From: Cryptomeria japonica
Lineage: Eukaryota; Streptophyta; Pinopsida; Cupressales; Cupressaceae
Direction of reading: 5' to 3'
NCBI RefSeq assembly: GCF_030272615.1
Contig: NC_081410.1
Span: 122,140,640 to 122,204,639 of the forward strand
Length of the DNA stretch: 64,000 nt
A model generated the notes under the pieces. It saw only the letters and a program-made list of their open reading frames with translations. It had not been told where the DNA came from and searched no databases. This document shows positions 24,329 through 35,939 of this stretch, in pieces. Position numbers and translations under genes: made by a program. Numbering within the stretch: position 1 is the first letter of the stretch; each line of letters begins with the position of its first letter.

Positions 24329-25755
24329 ATGGCGACTTTGGGTGGGGAAGCCTCGCAGGCGGTTCCAGCCATGGATTTCCGTGCTGCGGTGGGCTCAAAA
24401 CCCCCATTTCAAAATGTGAAGATGTTTAACAATAACCTATTCTCTTCTGATTCGGGATCTGGGAGTGCTGGTAGCTCTCGCATGGTGAAAATTAATGGTT
24501 GCCTGGAGAGGTGCAGTGAGAGGCCGAAGCTGATCATCCCTTCTGAGATAATAGCTAAAGACATTGAATACTTTTCAAATCACTCGCTATAATGCATGTT
24601 TTTGGGAATGAGGGTTTCATTGCAATTTTTGGAAAACTGGGCGCAACGGACATGGGCACCGGAAGGCAAAATGGAGATTATGCTTTTGGCAAATAACTAT
24701 TTCATGGTTGCGTTCAATTGTATGGAGGATCGCAATAGGGTCTTTGAAGGAGGTCCATATTTTCACAACCAGGTGGGATTATTCATCAAACCTTGGCATG
24801 CGGGGTTTAATCCTAAGAGGAGCTCCCAAATAGGGTTCCGGTGTGGGTTCGGTTACCACGTCTTCCAGTGGAATGTTGTCGGGAGGATGTGCTATGGATG
24901 CTCGTTGCTCTGCTTGGGAGGCCAGTGGGATCCTCATTGCAAACTCTAGGGAGAAAGGTAATGACCTTTGCACGTATCTGTGTTGAAATAGATCTTAGTA
25001 AACCCTTTCCAGATGCTATAGATATGTGTGCAGGCTCTTATTCATGGGTTCAACAGCTAGATTACGAGACTTTACCATTTCGTTGTCGTCTGTGTCATGA
25101 GTATGGTCATTTATAGCGTAAGTGTCCTAGATACAAACCGGTAGTGCGACAACCTCAGCAGTCAAAACCGAGCCTTGATAGGGTTGAGAAAGGGAAAGTT
25201 GCCATGTCGAGTGTGGTAGAGGGTGCTGATGGTTTTGTCTCAATTAAGACAAAGAACAGGAACAAAGGACAAAAGAGACCCTTACAGGAGAGACGTGAGG
25301 AGAATAACTTTAACAGATTTGAGGCCTTGGATAACCTGAGCCATCAGGAAGTTAATTCGGGGTTAACCCCTCTAGATCAGGGTGCATCAGGAGGGGTGTT
25401 GGAAAGTGTAATGGAGGAATCTTCCCAGGCCCTACTAGTGGTTGGAAGCCAGCATATGGAGATGGACCAGATAGTAGGGCTTCAATTGGGCCTGGCTCCT
25501 GGTATTGAGGTGAACCTGGCTGAGGGGGAGGGTTCTCCGATAGCTTTGAAATTGGAAGCGGTTGGGGCTAAAAGTAATAAGTCAGTCATTCACCTGGGTC
25601 TACATCAGAGGGATATTAAGAAAAGTGCTTCAGAGAAGAGCTCAAAGGTTGGCAGAAAGAAGGATTTGGATAAGATCAAATTGATGGGGGAGAATTTGGT
25701 TGACTCAGGGTCAGTGAAGACTTTGGATTCACACTTTTCCAACCCTCCTAAATGA
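24329..25755 (+). pseudogene. LINE-2 ORF1 with CCHC zinc knuckle, broken
   Basis: Likely start MATLGGEASQAVPAMDF at 24329. The DUF4283-like core follows (RVSLQFLENWAQRTW; FIKPWHAGFNP; VWVRLPRLPVECC). There is a TAA at 24590-24592, a frameshift near 24838, and a TAG at 25114-25116 that falls inside the zinc knuckle (CRLCHEYGHL-stop-RKC, a C-x2-C-x4-H-x4-C motif with a likely Gln codon lost). A basic, low-complexity C-terminus ends at a TGA that overlaps the ORF2 ATG. The product would bind LINE RNA. Confidence 0.88.
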
Positions 25756-28700
25756 TTGTGCTTTCATGGAATGTAAGGGGCTTGAACAACGGCCCTAGAC
25801 AAAAAGTTGTTCGGGATTTGATTAGGAATCATTCACCTGATGTCCTTTTCTTGCAAGAAACTAAACTTTCAGTGGAGAGTATGATGGGTCTCGTGCCAAA
25901 GCTATGGGGGCGAGGTGAGTGTCAGTGTGTTGGGGCAGCTGGTTCCTCAGGAGGGGTGGTCTGTCTTTGGAACCCTTTAAGGGTCCGCCCTGTCTGGTGG
26001 GTTGCCTCCAGATCCTCATTATCCGGGGTGTTATCTAGTCTTGAGACTGGGGAATTCATCTTGTTTTCGAATATCTATGCTCCCACTGATTTTCAAGGTA
26101 AGCAAAGATTATGGTCTCATGTTTCAGGTATGCGAAGGTTGGCCCCTTTTCATCCTTGGATTATGGCAAAAGACTTCAATGCCATCCTAGATTTGAGTGA
26201 AAAGAAGGGGGGTGTTATGCAGTTGGAACCTTCTTCTTTCCTTTTCCAGGATAGTATATCCTTTCTACAACTGATTGACATCAAGCCTAGCAATGGTTTG
26301 TTCACTTGGAACAACAGGAGGGTGGGAGAGAATTGGATTGCTGAACGATTGGATCATTTTCTGGTTTCCTGTTTTTGGATCGGCGAGGGGTGGTCCACAA
26401 GTTATGAGATTCTTGACTGGAGAGGGTCGGATCACTGGCCCATCAAGCTGGTTTTGTCTTTGGCTCGAGTAGCCCATTCGCCTTCATCTAAATTCCAACT
26501 TATGTAGCTTCGGGACACTTCTTTGCAGGTTCTTGTTGCGGACTGGTGGAGGAAAGAGAGGCTGGCCTTTGGCACTGCCATGTACTCTTTTGCCAAGCAG
26601 CTGCAATTTGTTAAGTTTAAGCTTAAATAGTGGAACCGTCAAGGTTTCGAGAACATTTTTCAAGAGAAGAAAGCTGCTCAAATTGCACTGAATGAGATCA
26701 CCAGTGAAATTAGGGAGCATGGGTTGTCTGAGGAACTGCTTAGAGAGGAAGACAGGGCTATCAAGATGGTAGAGGAATGGGAGCTTCAGGAAGAAATATA
26801 TTGGAAGCAAAGAGCTCGTATTGACTGGCTGAAAGAGGGGGACAAGAACACTGCTTTCTTCTTCAACTCAGTGAAAGCAAGAAGACACGGAAATTTCATT
26901 CCTAGTCTGGTTAATGACAGAGGTGAGCAGTGCTTATCCTTGCAGGAGATGTCTAGGGAGTCTCCCTAGTTTTTTCAGTCCCTCTTTAGGGAGGACTCTC
27001 AGGGGGAAACAGTGGAGGAGAATCTGGTTCTGGATTGCATCCCTTCTCTTGTCTCGAGGGAGATGAATGAGCAACTTTTGTGTCCTATTTTTCTGGAAGA
27101 ACTTGAGAGGATTGTCTTCCACATGAGGAAAGGAAAGGCTCCTAGACCGGATGGGTTCTCGATTGAATTCTTTCAAGAGTTCTGGGATATAATTAAGCTG
27201 GATTTATTGGAAGTAGTCCGGGAGTCCCAGAGGAATAAACAGATGCTTAGGGCATTGAATGCAACCTTCATTGCTCTAATCCCCAAGTGTGCAGGGGTCG
27301 ACTGGTTAGGCCAGTTTCGCCCGATCTCCCTCTGCAATGTGATTTATAAGATCATCTCTAAGCTGATAGTGGATAGATTGAAGAAGTGCTTGGGGAATGT
27401 TATTTTTGAGGAGCAGAGTGGGTTTGTGGAAGGGTGCCAAATTCTGGATGGGGTGGTCATTGCTACGGAGACCATTCATTCTATGGCAACCTCTAAGGAA
27501 AAAGCTATGTTTATCAAGCTGGATATGGCTAAGGCGTACGATAGAATTCAGTGGTATTTCCTTTAGAAGATCCTCAGGGCTTTTGGTTTTGCAGACGAGT
27601 GGATCCAGTGGCTTATGAGTTGTGTTACGTCCACCTCTTCCTCTGTGCTTATCAATGGATACCATACTGAGTTGTTCGGTGCTTCTAGGGATCTCCGCCA
27701 GGGAGATCCCCTCTCCCCTTATTTATTCATTCTTCTTGCTGAGGGTCTAGGGACGCTGATTAAGCATAATGTGGACCAGGTTTCTATTCAGGGTTGGAGA
27801 TGGGGTAATGACTTGTAGCCATAGTCTCACTTGCAGTTTGTGGATGATACAACTCTTATGGGGCTAGCTTGGATCAACGAAGCTACGAATCTGCGTAAGG
27901 TCTTAGATGTTTATCTTGCAGCATCTGGCCAGATGATCAATGAGGATAAATCTTCTATCCTCTTTTTCAACACTCCTGAGTCTATTCAGAGGAGGATTGC
28001 TCTTATCTTGAGATTCCAAGTTGGCTCCCTGCCCTTGACGTATTTGGGTATCCCTATTTCTCCTGGCAACCCCCCTGGGGAGTCGTGGCAGAGGATCTTG
28101 GATAAATTCCGCTCCAAGGTTGAACACTAGACTCATAGATGGTTGTCCTTTGCGGGGAGGGTTCTACTGATTCAGCCGGTTGTTTAGGCTCTTTCGATCT
28201 ATCGATGTATGCTTCAGGTAGCTCCTAAGTGGTTCTTGAAGGGTTGGGACTCTCCGGCTAGGAAATTCTTATGGGCAGGTAATCTCACCTCTTCCAAATG
28301 GAGTCTGGTCAATTGGGACCTGGTATGTAGCCCAAAGGAGTCCGGGGGGCTTGGGTTAAGGCAGTATATTCTTTTTGGGGAAGCACTTGCAGCTAAATTG
28401 TACTGGAGGTGGTGTGTTGAGCAGGACCGAGGTTGGGCCAGGATTTTGGCCAACAAATATATGCAGAGGATCCTGATGGAGGAAATCCCTAGATATCCGC
28501 TTGAAGGAAAGGGCTCATCGATCTGGTACACTCTCAAGAGGGGGGCTTCTCTCATTAAGGTAGGGCTTTTTTGGATTTGCAGAAGGGGGGAAGAGGTTCT
28601 TTTCTGGAATGATTCTTGGGATGGATACCCTCCCATCCTTGATCAGTTTCCTAACCTTGGAAACCTGGGCCAGAGGTTCTTGGAAGCTGGGTGGTCAAGG

Positions 28701-30056
28701 GTGAGTGACTTTAAGGCTGTCTATAGGTGCAGTTGGTTGGATTTGGAGAGGTGGAAGACTCCTAATGAATGGCTGGTTGTTGGGATGGAGGAAGAGTGTG
28801 CAGAGTTGCAAGGCATTTTAGCGAATAGACACTGTAGCTCCCTTAAGGGTAGGGATGGGCTTGCTTGGTCTCCAAATCTTAAGGGCGTCTTTTCTGTGGC
28901 TAATGGTTACTGGGAATTGTTGAGTCAAAGACTTGAGGGAGTAGAAGTAAACTGGTGGAAACAGGTGTGGAATAATGCTTCTTGGCCGAAGTGTAATTGC
29001 TTTGCTTGGACTTTGGCTTGGAATAGATGTCTAACTTGGGACAATATCTGCAAGCAGGGATTCTTGGGGCCTTCTATTTGTGTTTTGTGTGGTAATGGAG
29101 AGGAAGACTCCTCACACCTGTTCTTCGGATGCCCCTTCTCAATGCTTATCTAGCACTATTGGTGGGGGGTGTGGAAGCATCCTTGTGTCCATGCAGATTC
29201 TCTAGTGGAGTTTTGGAGCAGTTTGGGCAGACCTCCTATTCCATTCTCCTTCCTCCAGACGGTCTGGTATATTGGGCCCATCTTCATTCTGTGGCAGATC
29301 TGGCTCGAAAGGAATAGGAGGATCTTTCGGGAGGCCAAACTATTTTTTCAACAAGTTTGGAATAGGATCACTGCTATGATTTGGGAGACAGTGGAAGCTA
29401 AATATGAGGTGAATTTCCCATTGGGTAGAGATGAGGCGGATATTGTGAGTAGGCTTGGCTTGCAGGAGTTGTCTCCTGCCTCTGCTTGTGTCAGGAAAGG
29501 TAGACGAGCTATGAAGAAGGTGCAAAGGGTTGGAAGGTGGATACCCCCTCAGGATGAGTATATCAAGATCAACATTGATGGCTCATCTAGGGGTAACCCA
29601 AGCCCTGCTAGAATAGGGGGTGTTGGCAGGAATAGCAGGGGGGAGGTTGTTTTCTTCTTTTCGGTGCATAAAGGGTGTCAGTCTAATAATTTTATGGAGG
29701 GTTTTGTGATTATTTATGCACTTGAGCGGGCTTTGGTGTGGGGTTTTAGGAAGGTGATTTGTGAATCAGATTCACAAATTGTTGTTAACTTGTTGTCTGA
29801 TCAGAAGGTGAGTGGGATTCAGTGGCAGTTGGCAGGAATTGTTCAGCAGATTCTCCAAATTAGCTCTTTAATAGAGCAGGTGTCCTTCATCCATATTCCT
29901 CGCGAATGGAATGGAGTGGCTGACTGTTTGGCCAAGTGGGCATCAGAACATGATAGTGAGTGGAAAGTGGAAGGCTGGGAGCATCTCTCTGGGGATTACT
30001 GTCAAGAATTGCAGAAGATTCTCACTGAAAACATGGATGGCTTTGAAGCTGGTTGA
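25752..30056 (+). pseudogene. LINE-2 ORF2: endonuclease, RT, RNase H; nine TAG stops, no frameshift
   Basis: 1434 codons stay in one register from ATG 25752 to TGA 30054. Endonuclease (LSWNVRGLNNG; FLQETKL; KDFNAILDLSEKKGG; RGSDHWPI), RT (FRPISLCNVIYKIISKL; KLDMAKAYDRIQW; RQGDPLSPYLF; FVDD at ~27837), zf-RVT (CVLCGNGEEDSSHLFFGC) and RNase H (INIDGSSRGNPSP; CESDSQIV) are all visible. Premature stops at 26505, 26628, 26967, 27564, 27816, 27822, 28128, 28185 and 29151 are all TAG. The endonuclease Asp of GGDFNAI is preceded by K instead of G. No indels at all is notable for so many nonsense changes. Confidence 0.94.
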
Positions 30057-30330
30057 CCTGTGGCTAGGTTGGTAGTTCTTCTTTGGGGCCTCGAGGCTCT
30101 GATTCTTTTTTGTAATGCTTGTTTCTGATTCTCAATAAAGTTTTTACCCTTTTAGTGAAAAAAAAATTAATTTAAATAAATTGAATAATTTATTTAATTA
30201 ATAGAAGAAGAGGTTTAAGATGAATTAATTAAATATCAATTTAATTAATTATTGACTGATGGTTAAATAATAAAATAAATACCAAATATTTATTTAATTT
30301 AAGTGAACAAATTTATGTGTCTACATGTAT

Positions 30331-31084
30331 ATATACATATAAGTATATATACATATACCCCAAATACATATATGTATGTACACTTAAATATAAAGACAAG
30401 TTTGTAATTATGTATGCACATACATGTATGTAAATAAGTTTGTGTATGTACACATGTTCATATATGTATATGTGCGTGTGTGTATAACATATATGTATAT
30501 TATATTTTGTATATGCATATGTATTATGTATATTGATTTGGGGCAGCCAACTCAACTGTCTACCTAGCCAGCGGTCAAAGGTGGTAGCCATGTGGACCCC
30601 CAAATGTAGGGTGTGCACGTTTTGGCTCCTCTCCCCTATAGGAGACAACCAAGTAAATGTGTTCGCATGGGAATTAATTGTGTACACATGAGAATTACGA
30701 AGGGACAATATTAGTTGCTTCATAAATGACAGACATTGAGTGAGGGAATAATAATCCCATAAATCATAACAAATACAAAGTCCTTTTGTAAATTACAATG
30801 CATATGACGATTAATTCCATGTGGTAATGGGATGAGGTGGTGTTTGGAAAATCAAAATGGGAAGTGCGCATTGAGTCGAAGAGATATGTTATATTTTGGT
30901 CACCACCATTTAACGAAAGCATTTAAGTCACCATTAAATTTAGAAGTCGGTAGAGTTTAAAGGGGTGAAGAAGGCATTTTATGGATAGTTTTGGTAGGTT
31001 TCTTTTTCTCTATAGTGGACGGGTGGTTATTGGGAAGTTGCAGGAAAAATGGAAGCCACGTTCACCCTTTACATAGTGAAGTAG
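30331..31084. other. Intergenic, AT-rich
   Basis: 30326-30540 is imperfect (TATACATATG)n-like sequence. 30541-31084 holds no recognisable gene. A segment near 30613 (GTGCACGTTTTGGCTCCTCT, followed by CCCCTA) recurs almost identically near 32748. Confidence 0.5.
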
Positions 31085-31573
31085 CGGCTGGCTTTTCTTG
31101 GCAACATATCTGATAAAAGGTTTGAATCCATATTCAAGTACCATGAGGATAAATTTTTGACTGCTTCGAAGATGTTCCTTGGGGATTGCTTCATGCAAAC
31201 ATGTCACAAGTATCGCACAAATGTGGATATCGTAGCATGGGGGCTGCAGATTGGGAAGAGGCCGGATAAGGTAGAGTGGCTGATGAAGGCATGCGTGGGG
31301 GAGGAATGGCTTGATGGCCTCCATGGTTTTCTCCTCACAACAATCCTAGGTATTGGTTTTGATCTTCTAAATGGGGCCAACTATGGTGGATTTAGTACCA
31401 TCTTTCCCTTTATTAGATGCAGAATTGGGGAGGACCGAGAGACAAGAAGGGCGGAAGCGGATGTGAGATGGATATTGTTGGAACAATTACTATGTGAGAA
31501 CGAGTTTGGCCCTGATGGGCATGGAACAGAGGTAGAGAGAGGTCCAGGTGGGAAAGATTGTGAAGAGCAGTGA
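31085..31573 (+). CDS. Unrecognised open frame, ~163 codons
   Basis: Open from a TAG at 31082 to TGA 31571-31573, with the first ATG at about 31172. The composition is protein-like: balanced, Trp/Cys/Asp/Glu-containing, unlike the AT-rich noise around it. Examples are GLQIGKRPDKVEWLMKACVG and RRAEADVRWILLEQLLCEN. I do not recognise a family. It could be an exon of an uncharacterised gene, a relic of a transposon ORF, or chance. No start context or splice sites are convincing. Confidence 0.3.
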   Translation, partial: RLAFLGNISDKRFESIFKYHEDKFLTASKMFLGDCFMQTCHKYRTNVDIVAWGLQIGKRPDKVEWLMKACVGEEWLDGLHGFLLTTILGIGFDLLNGANYGGFSTIFPFIRCRIGEDRETRRAEADVRWILLEQLLCENEFGPDGHGTEVERGPGGKDCEEQ

Positions 31574-32290
31574 CCACCCTAGCCAAAATAAAGTTTGCGA
31601 GACTTCTGGGTGAATGGTCTCGAAGAATTGAAGGTGTGCGGGCGTATGACGATGGTTTTTTCCACATTTTCTTGATAAGATTTGTAATAGTATATTTTTT
31701 AAACATAAACATAACAATTTATTTGAACAAAGTCGACTGCGAAAGTGAATGGACAAAATGATTTTTCATTCAAGGGTCAGTAAAGAAGGATTGTGAACAT
31801 GTAGGTCAGTAAGAAGATTAATACTCAGAAAACACTTCGGGTCTGCTTACTCCTTTGTCTTGTTGGTCCTCTTCGATGTGTTGTGCCTTTTTGGTCAAGA
31901 TCCTTTGCTTGGTGTGTTTGTTTTCTCGTCTTCAATGCTTGTTGTGTCTTTCCCTTGTTGCAATGCTTCTTGTGTCTTTCTTTATGACTGCAATGAGATG
32001 AGACCTTGTCTTTTTTATACAAACATGTTGTGGTGCCATCTTTAATGTCTATATTGTTTCGAATTTGAAATTTGAATCTCCATTAAATTTGTAGAGGCAA
32101 TTCATTTAAGCCCGACTTGATTGATTTTGTATGGATTATGCTGGCCTTAAACATTTCTTGTCGTGGATGCAGGTGGGAGTGGTTGTGACATGACCAATAT
32201 GCACACGATGAAGTGACCACAACATGATTGTTCGAGCTAGACAGATGGCACGAAGGGTTGGCAACTGTGTTAATGTTGTCACGTTTCATT

Positions 32291-32359
32291 GTGCACACAT
32301 GGACCTAAACGTCTATTTAGGTGCTATTTGATGGACCATTTTGGGGTCCATGTGTGCAC
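32291..32359. repeat. 15 bp perfect inverted repeat
   Basis: GTGCACACATGGACC (32291-32305) and GGTCCATGTGTGCAC (32345-32359) are perfect inverse complements with a 39 bp spacer. No target duplication was found to mark it as a transposon end. Confidence 0.8.
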
Positions 32360-33385
32360 GAGTGGAAATATGAGGATATTGTTTTTGTTCATTTAGTCGG
32401 TGTTGGGGTCTGTAAATGTGACATATTTTCTATGGTTATGCTTTTATAAAGACACTTAATTTTTGATAATTCAACCCACTTTTTGGCACGTTGGATTGTG
32501 CATGTGGGCAGTCGAGGTCATGTTATTAACAGTCCAACTTGTTTGACCGATTACAATACTCTCTATGTGTTTTATATTTAACTAGTAATGGAAACACTTT
32601 GTTACTAAAATGTGTTGCGTTTTTAGTGGGAAGTTTATTGATTTGAATATTTGTATATTTTGAGGATGGTTATGACATGTTTCAGCAAGTTAGGCGCTCA
32701 ACCATGGGCCCTAGATAGCGCACAAACTATATCACATTCCGGACCTCGTGCATGTTCTGGCTCCTCTCCCCTAAAATTAAATTGAGAGGTCACTTGATAG
32801 TTGAACACATTAACAAATGTCATAATTTAATTGCTTTCGTAATTTATTATAAATGTACATATAATACATTAATATAATATTTAAAACTGAAAAATACAAC
32901 AAAATGCCCAAAAGATACAAGTTCAAGTTACAAAATTATGTCAAAGTCAAAGAAAATATTTTGTTGCCCTTAATCAACATCTATCCACATTGCATCAAGA
33001 GTTGGCTATGAGTCTTTGTCACTATGAGGGGTTGCCTTGTCCAATGGAACCCCAAACAATACCTCTTTTGCCTCCTCATCAACTTAGGTGACATGTTCGA
33101 TGTTAACATCCTACTATAAAGCTAGAGTTTGTCAATGCTTCAAGTTTAACGTTATTGAAGTTGCAAACCACTACGCGTGGACACCAACTTCTCCACTTGT
33201 TTAGAGAAGCACATTCCTTTTAATTGAGTCGATGAGGTATGTGGACCAATGCCTTATTGTTGTAACGGAATTGACAACATGGTATCCTTGACATATCATG
33301 TTTACCATACAATATGGTCGATTTCTAATGTAGCTCTATCTTTATCTCTAGTTTGTTGAATATAGGACATTAAAGATTAGTACAG

Positions 33386-33585
33386 GCAAGCCATTGCGAG
33401 TTAAGTTTAGCCAACTCCTCACTAAATGCATTTTTTGACAAAAAGAATAGTAAAGGCAATTTATTGTGAGCAAAATATGGCCAACTCCCCAAATAGCCAA
33501 CTCCTCACTAAATGCATTTGTTTGAATAAATGAATAGTAAAAGCAAGCCATTGTGAGAAAAGTATGGCCAACTCCTCAAATACAT
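33386..33585. repeat. Three-copy degenerate tandem repeat
   Basis: The words GCCAACTCCTCACTAAATGC, GAATAGTAAA and GCAAGCCATTG recur in the same order around 33390, 33450-33500 and 33540-33575, giving a repeat of roughly 70-80 bp. Confidence 0.6.
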
Positions 33586-35939
33586 CTTTCAAAGAGCCTT
33601 CATTAACCCTTATTTAACTCTTTATCAACTTAAGGAGGTGTCCTCTTAACCTTTTGTGCATGCCATTTGAAATTTAGATCAAAGACTATCATATGAAAAG
33701 GAGTGATCATAACATTTAATATGTTGCTCATGTAATCCCAAATTAGGATCACTATTGCATATAGCTTGCTTCATCTACTAAGGCATGTTAAATATATCAT
33801 AAATATCTTAAAGATGAGAGAGTACATATTAGCATATCTAATGACATCTACAACATATGAGATGGAGCAAACAAATTTTCAAACAACTTAAAAAAAATAC
33901 AACTCAAAGTCAAATGACAATTTAAAAATTTAGAAATGAAAAAATAATAATTTACTAATAAACTCAATAATTTATTATCAAATTCAATAGTTTATAAAAA
34001 ACCAACAATTTTTCACCTCAGTGGATCACCAATTGTCATCAAGGGATTTTTTTTGATAATTTTTCCTTCAATAGTGTTAGTAAGCTTTCTACTCCACTCG
34101 AAATTTACTAACATAAAATCTCCTTTTGCTTGATTTTTTTTTTCCAAAAATGTCCTAAAGTGAGTAAGTGAGGTGTGGGGATTGCAAATGAACATTTGAA
34201 TATCTCTAGCTTTTGTCACCACTCACTCATCTATCTTCTTTTGTCTTTCAATGTGTTGTGCAATGCATAACAAAACATGGGGTCCAAATGATATTCTTGT
34301 AAGCACCCTTCACTATTATACCAACTAATTTGTTTGCACGTGTTGAATTAGTGATCACTTTTACAACATTTGAGATTTCAATTGCTTCAATGATATATCT
34401 TTTGAAGTATAAAATTATAAATTTGCATCCTTGTGCTTCCTTGAACAATTAATAGCTTAAGAAATAAGAAGTACTTGCACAACTACAATGTTGATGTGTG
34501 ACTAATGTCTAATATTGGTCCACTTATCCATGGAAATAGATCAACCCATCCTAATCCAAGTGTATCTCATGCCCTCCATCACTAAACTCACCTTAGAATA
34601 TTCTTTCTCATGGAGGGTTGTTCATAGTTCATATTATTTGGGAAAGGGAGGTCAATGAGGGACAACAAAAAACTACTAATTTGAACATTTGTTTGAAGTA
34701 AAGAAAATATGCCACGTGAATGGGATGGCATCAACATAGAAAACATTGGTAATTGATGACTCTACAACATCCAATGCTTGCATATTGAACATACTTGCAA
34801 ATGTCTTTTGCTTCTCTCTCATAGAAAAATCACCACTACCACTAGAAACCATGGTTGGCATAGATGTGGTTATTTGTGCATACTATAATGGTATTGACAC
34901 ACTCTTAGGTCTTGCTTCTACCTCCATGTGAAATCTATTAACTCTACCTTTTCATCGTCTTTATATTTAGACACACCTAAAACCCATCCCTTGTAATGCT
35001 CAAGAAATGAGAATATACCATCTCTCTTTAAAATTGCCTTGCAAATATGATACAACTACGCTCTATTGCTTCCAAATTTTTTTGTCTTTGTCTTTGTTTA
35101 ACAATGTCAAAAAATTAAAGATATATATGTTTTTTAATTAATTAAAGTGAGAAATTGCATAAGTTTTTAAGATTAGGGAAGGGCACTCAAATGGGTTTTG
35201 TGGATTAACACCCAAATGAAGTTGAAACAATAACATTTTTTTCTTCCATTTTATGTTCTCTACTTGAAAATAATATAAATAAATGAAAGAATCCCATCAA
35301 CTATAATTAGAGGAGGGCTAGCAAGTTGATTAATTAACCCTACAATTACATGGGCCTACTATTCACAAAAGGGGGGTTGGAGGAAATCTTAGGGTTCCTT
35401 GTTGGCTCAAGGGAAGAGGGTTGCATGATCGAAATGAAGATCAGATGGAGGGGAAGTAAAAGCGGCTGGTGGGGTGAGAAAGGAGCAAGTAATGAGCGCT
35501 ATTTATATCTTTTACTTGTTTTGTTATCTTATTGTTCACTTCTCACTGATCTAGCCCTTGTTTTGATGTCTTCAATTATATCTTCAAGCTTTGTTCAAAA
35601 CGATTATTTTTCTCTTATCATAATTTTGGCACATAAAAATGAATGAAAATGAAAGTGAGATTTCTTTTATATTTTAGGGTTAAGTGTGTTATGCGGACCC
35701 ACAAAAAATATTAAAATAACTAGCCGTTCATGGGATGTCGTTGATATCTCTAATCATCTTATGAATGTTTGACTATTCTCACATTTTTGGGTAGATAAGA
35801 AAATAAATTTAGAGATGGTGAGGGACGTTTACAAGACATCTTCATTTTCTTAGTACGAACATATGACAAAAAAATCTCAAAGTAATGTCCCCAAGAAACA
35901 TGGTTTGTGGGATTTTCCTCTCTCTAGAAGGAGTTGTTG

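Larger units (their letters stand above)
23870..30164 (+). mobile_element. LINE-2: full-length plant L1 LINE inside the right LTR
   Basis: Flanked by a 20 bp AT-rich duplication beginning AATTAATTTAAA (23850-23869 and 30165-30184). The 3' end has AATAAAG 25 bp before a short A tail. It has a GC-rich 5' UTR (23980-24330), unlike the AT-rich surroundings. Its ORF2 and 3' UTR differ clearly from LINE-1, so it belongs to another L1 family. It carries more stops and is older or more heavily mutated. Confidence 0.95.
1194..30325 (-). mobile_element. Ty3/gypsy retrotransposon, Tat lineage, complete but dead, with two nested LINEs
   Basis: The element starts TG at 1194, ends CA at 30325, and is flanked by the 5 bp duplication TGTAT (1189-1193 and 30326-30330). 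Read on the minus strand it runs LTR (30325-22579, interrupted), tRNA-Trp primer site (22576 leftward), ~2.8 kb leader, gag from 19725, protease, RT with YVDD, RNase H, a second RNase H, integrase ending at about 12677, ~2.2 kb non-coding stretch, polypurine tract (10480-10464) and LTR (10463-1194, interrupted). The extra archaeal-type RNase H between the first RNase H and integrase is the known hallmark of the plant Tat lineage (Ogre/Retand and relatives). Removing the LINEs leaves roughly 15 kb. Frameshifts and nonsense codons in every domain make it non-autonomous now. Confidence 0.95.
22579..30325 (-). repeat. Right (5') LTR of the Tat element, split by LINE-2
   Basis: LTR sequence is 22579-23869 plus 30185-30325, about 1.43 kb without LINE-2. 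It starts TGATGC and ends GTCTACA on the plus strand. It carries an extra 22 bp tandem unit (ATGTAAGAG-C/T-CATAAATGG, 23437-23480) that is single in the left LTR, which accounts for the length difference. Confidence 0.93.
31574..35911. other. Intergenic, no gene recognised
   Basis: About 4.3 kb of AT-rich sequence. It contains a short inverted repeat at 32291-32359 and a three-copy tandem repeat at ~33386-33580. The frame at 35350-35646 (98 codons) has no recognisable motif. Confidence 0.5.
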
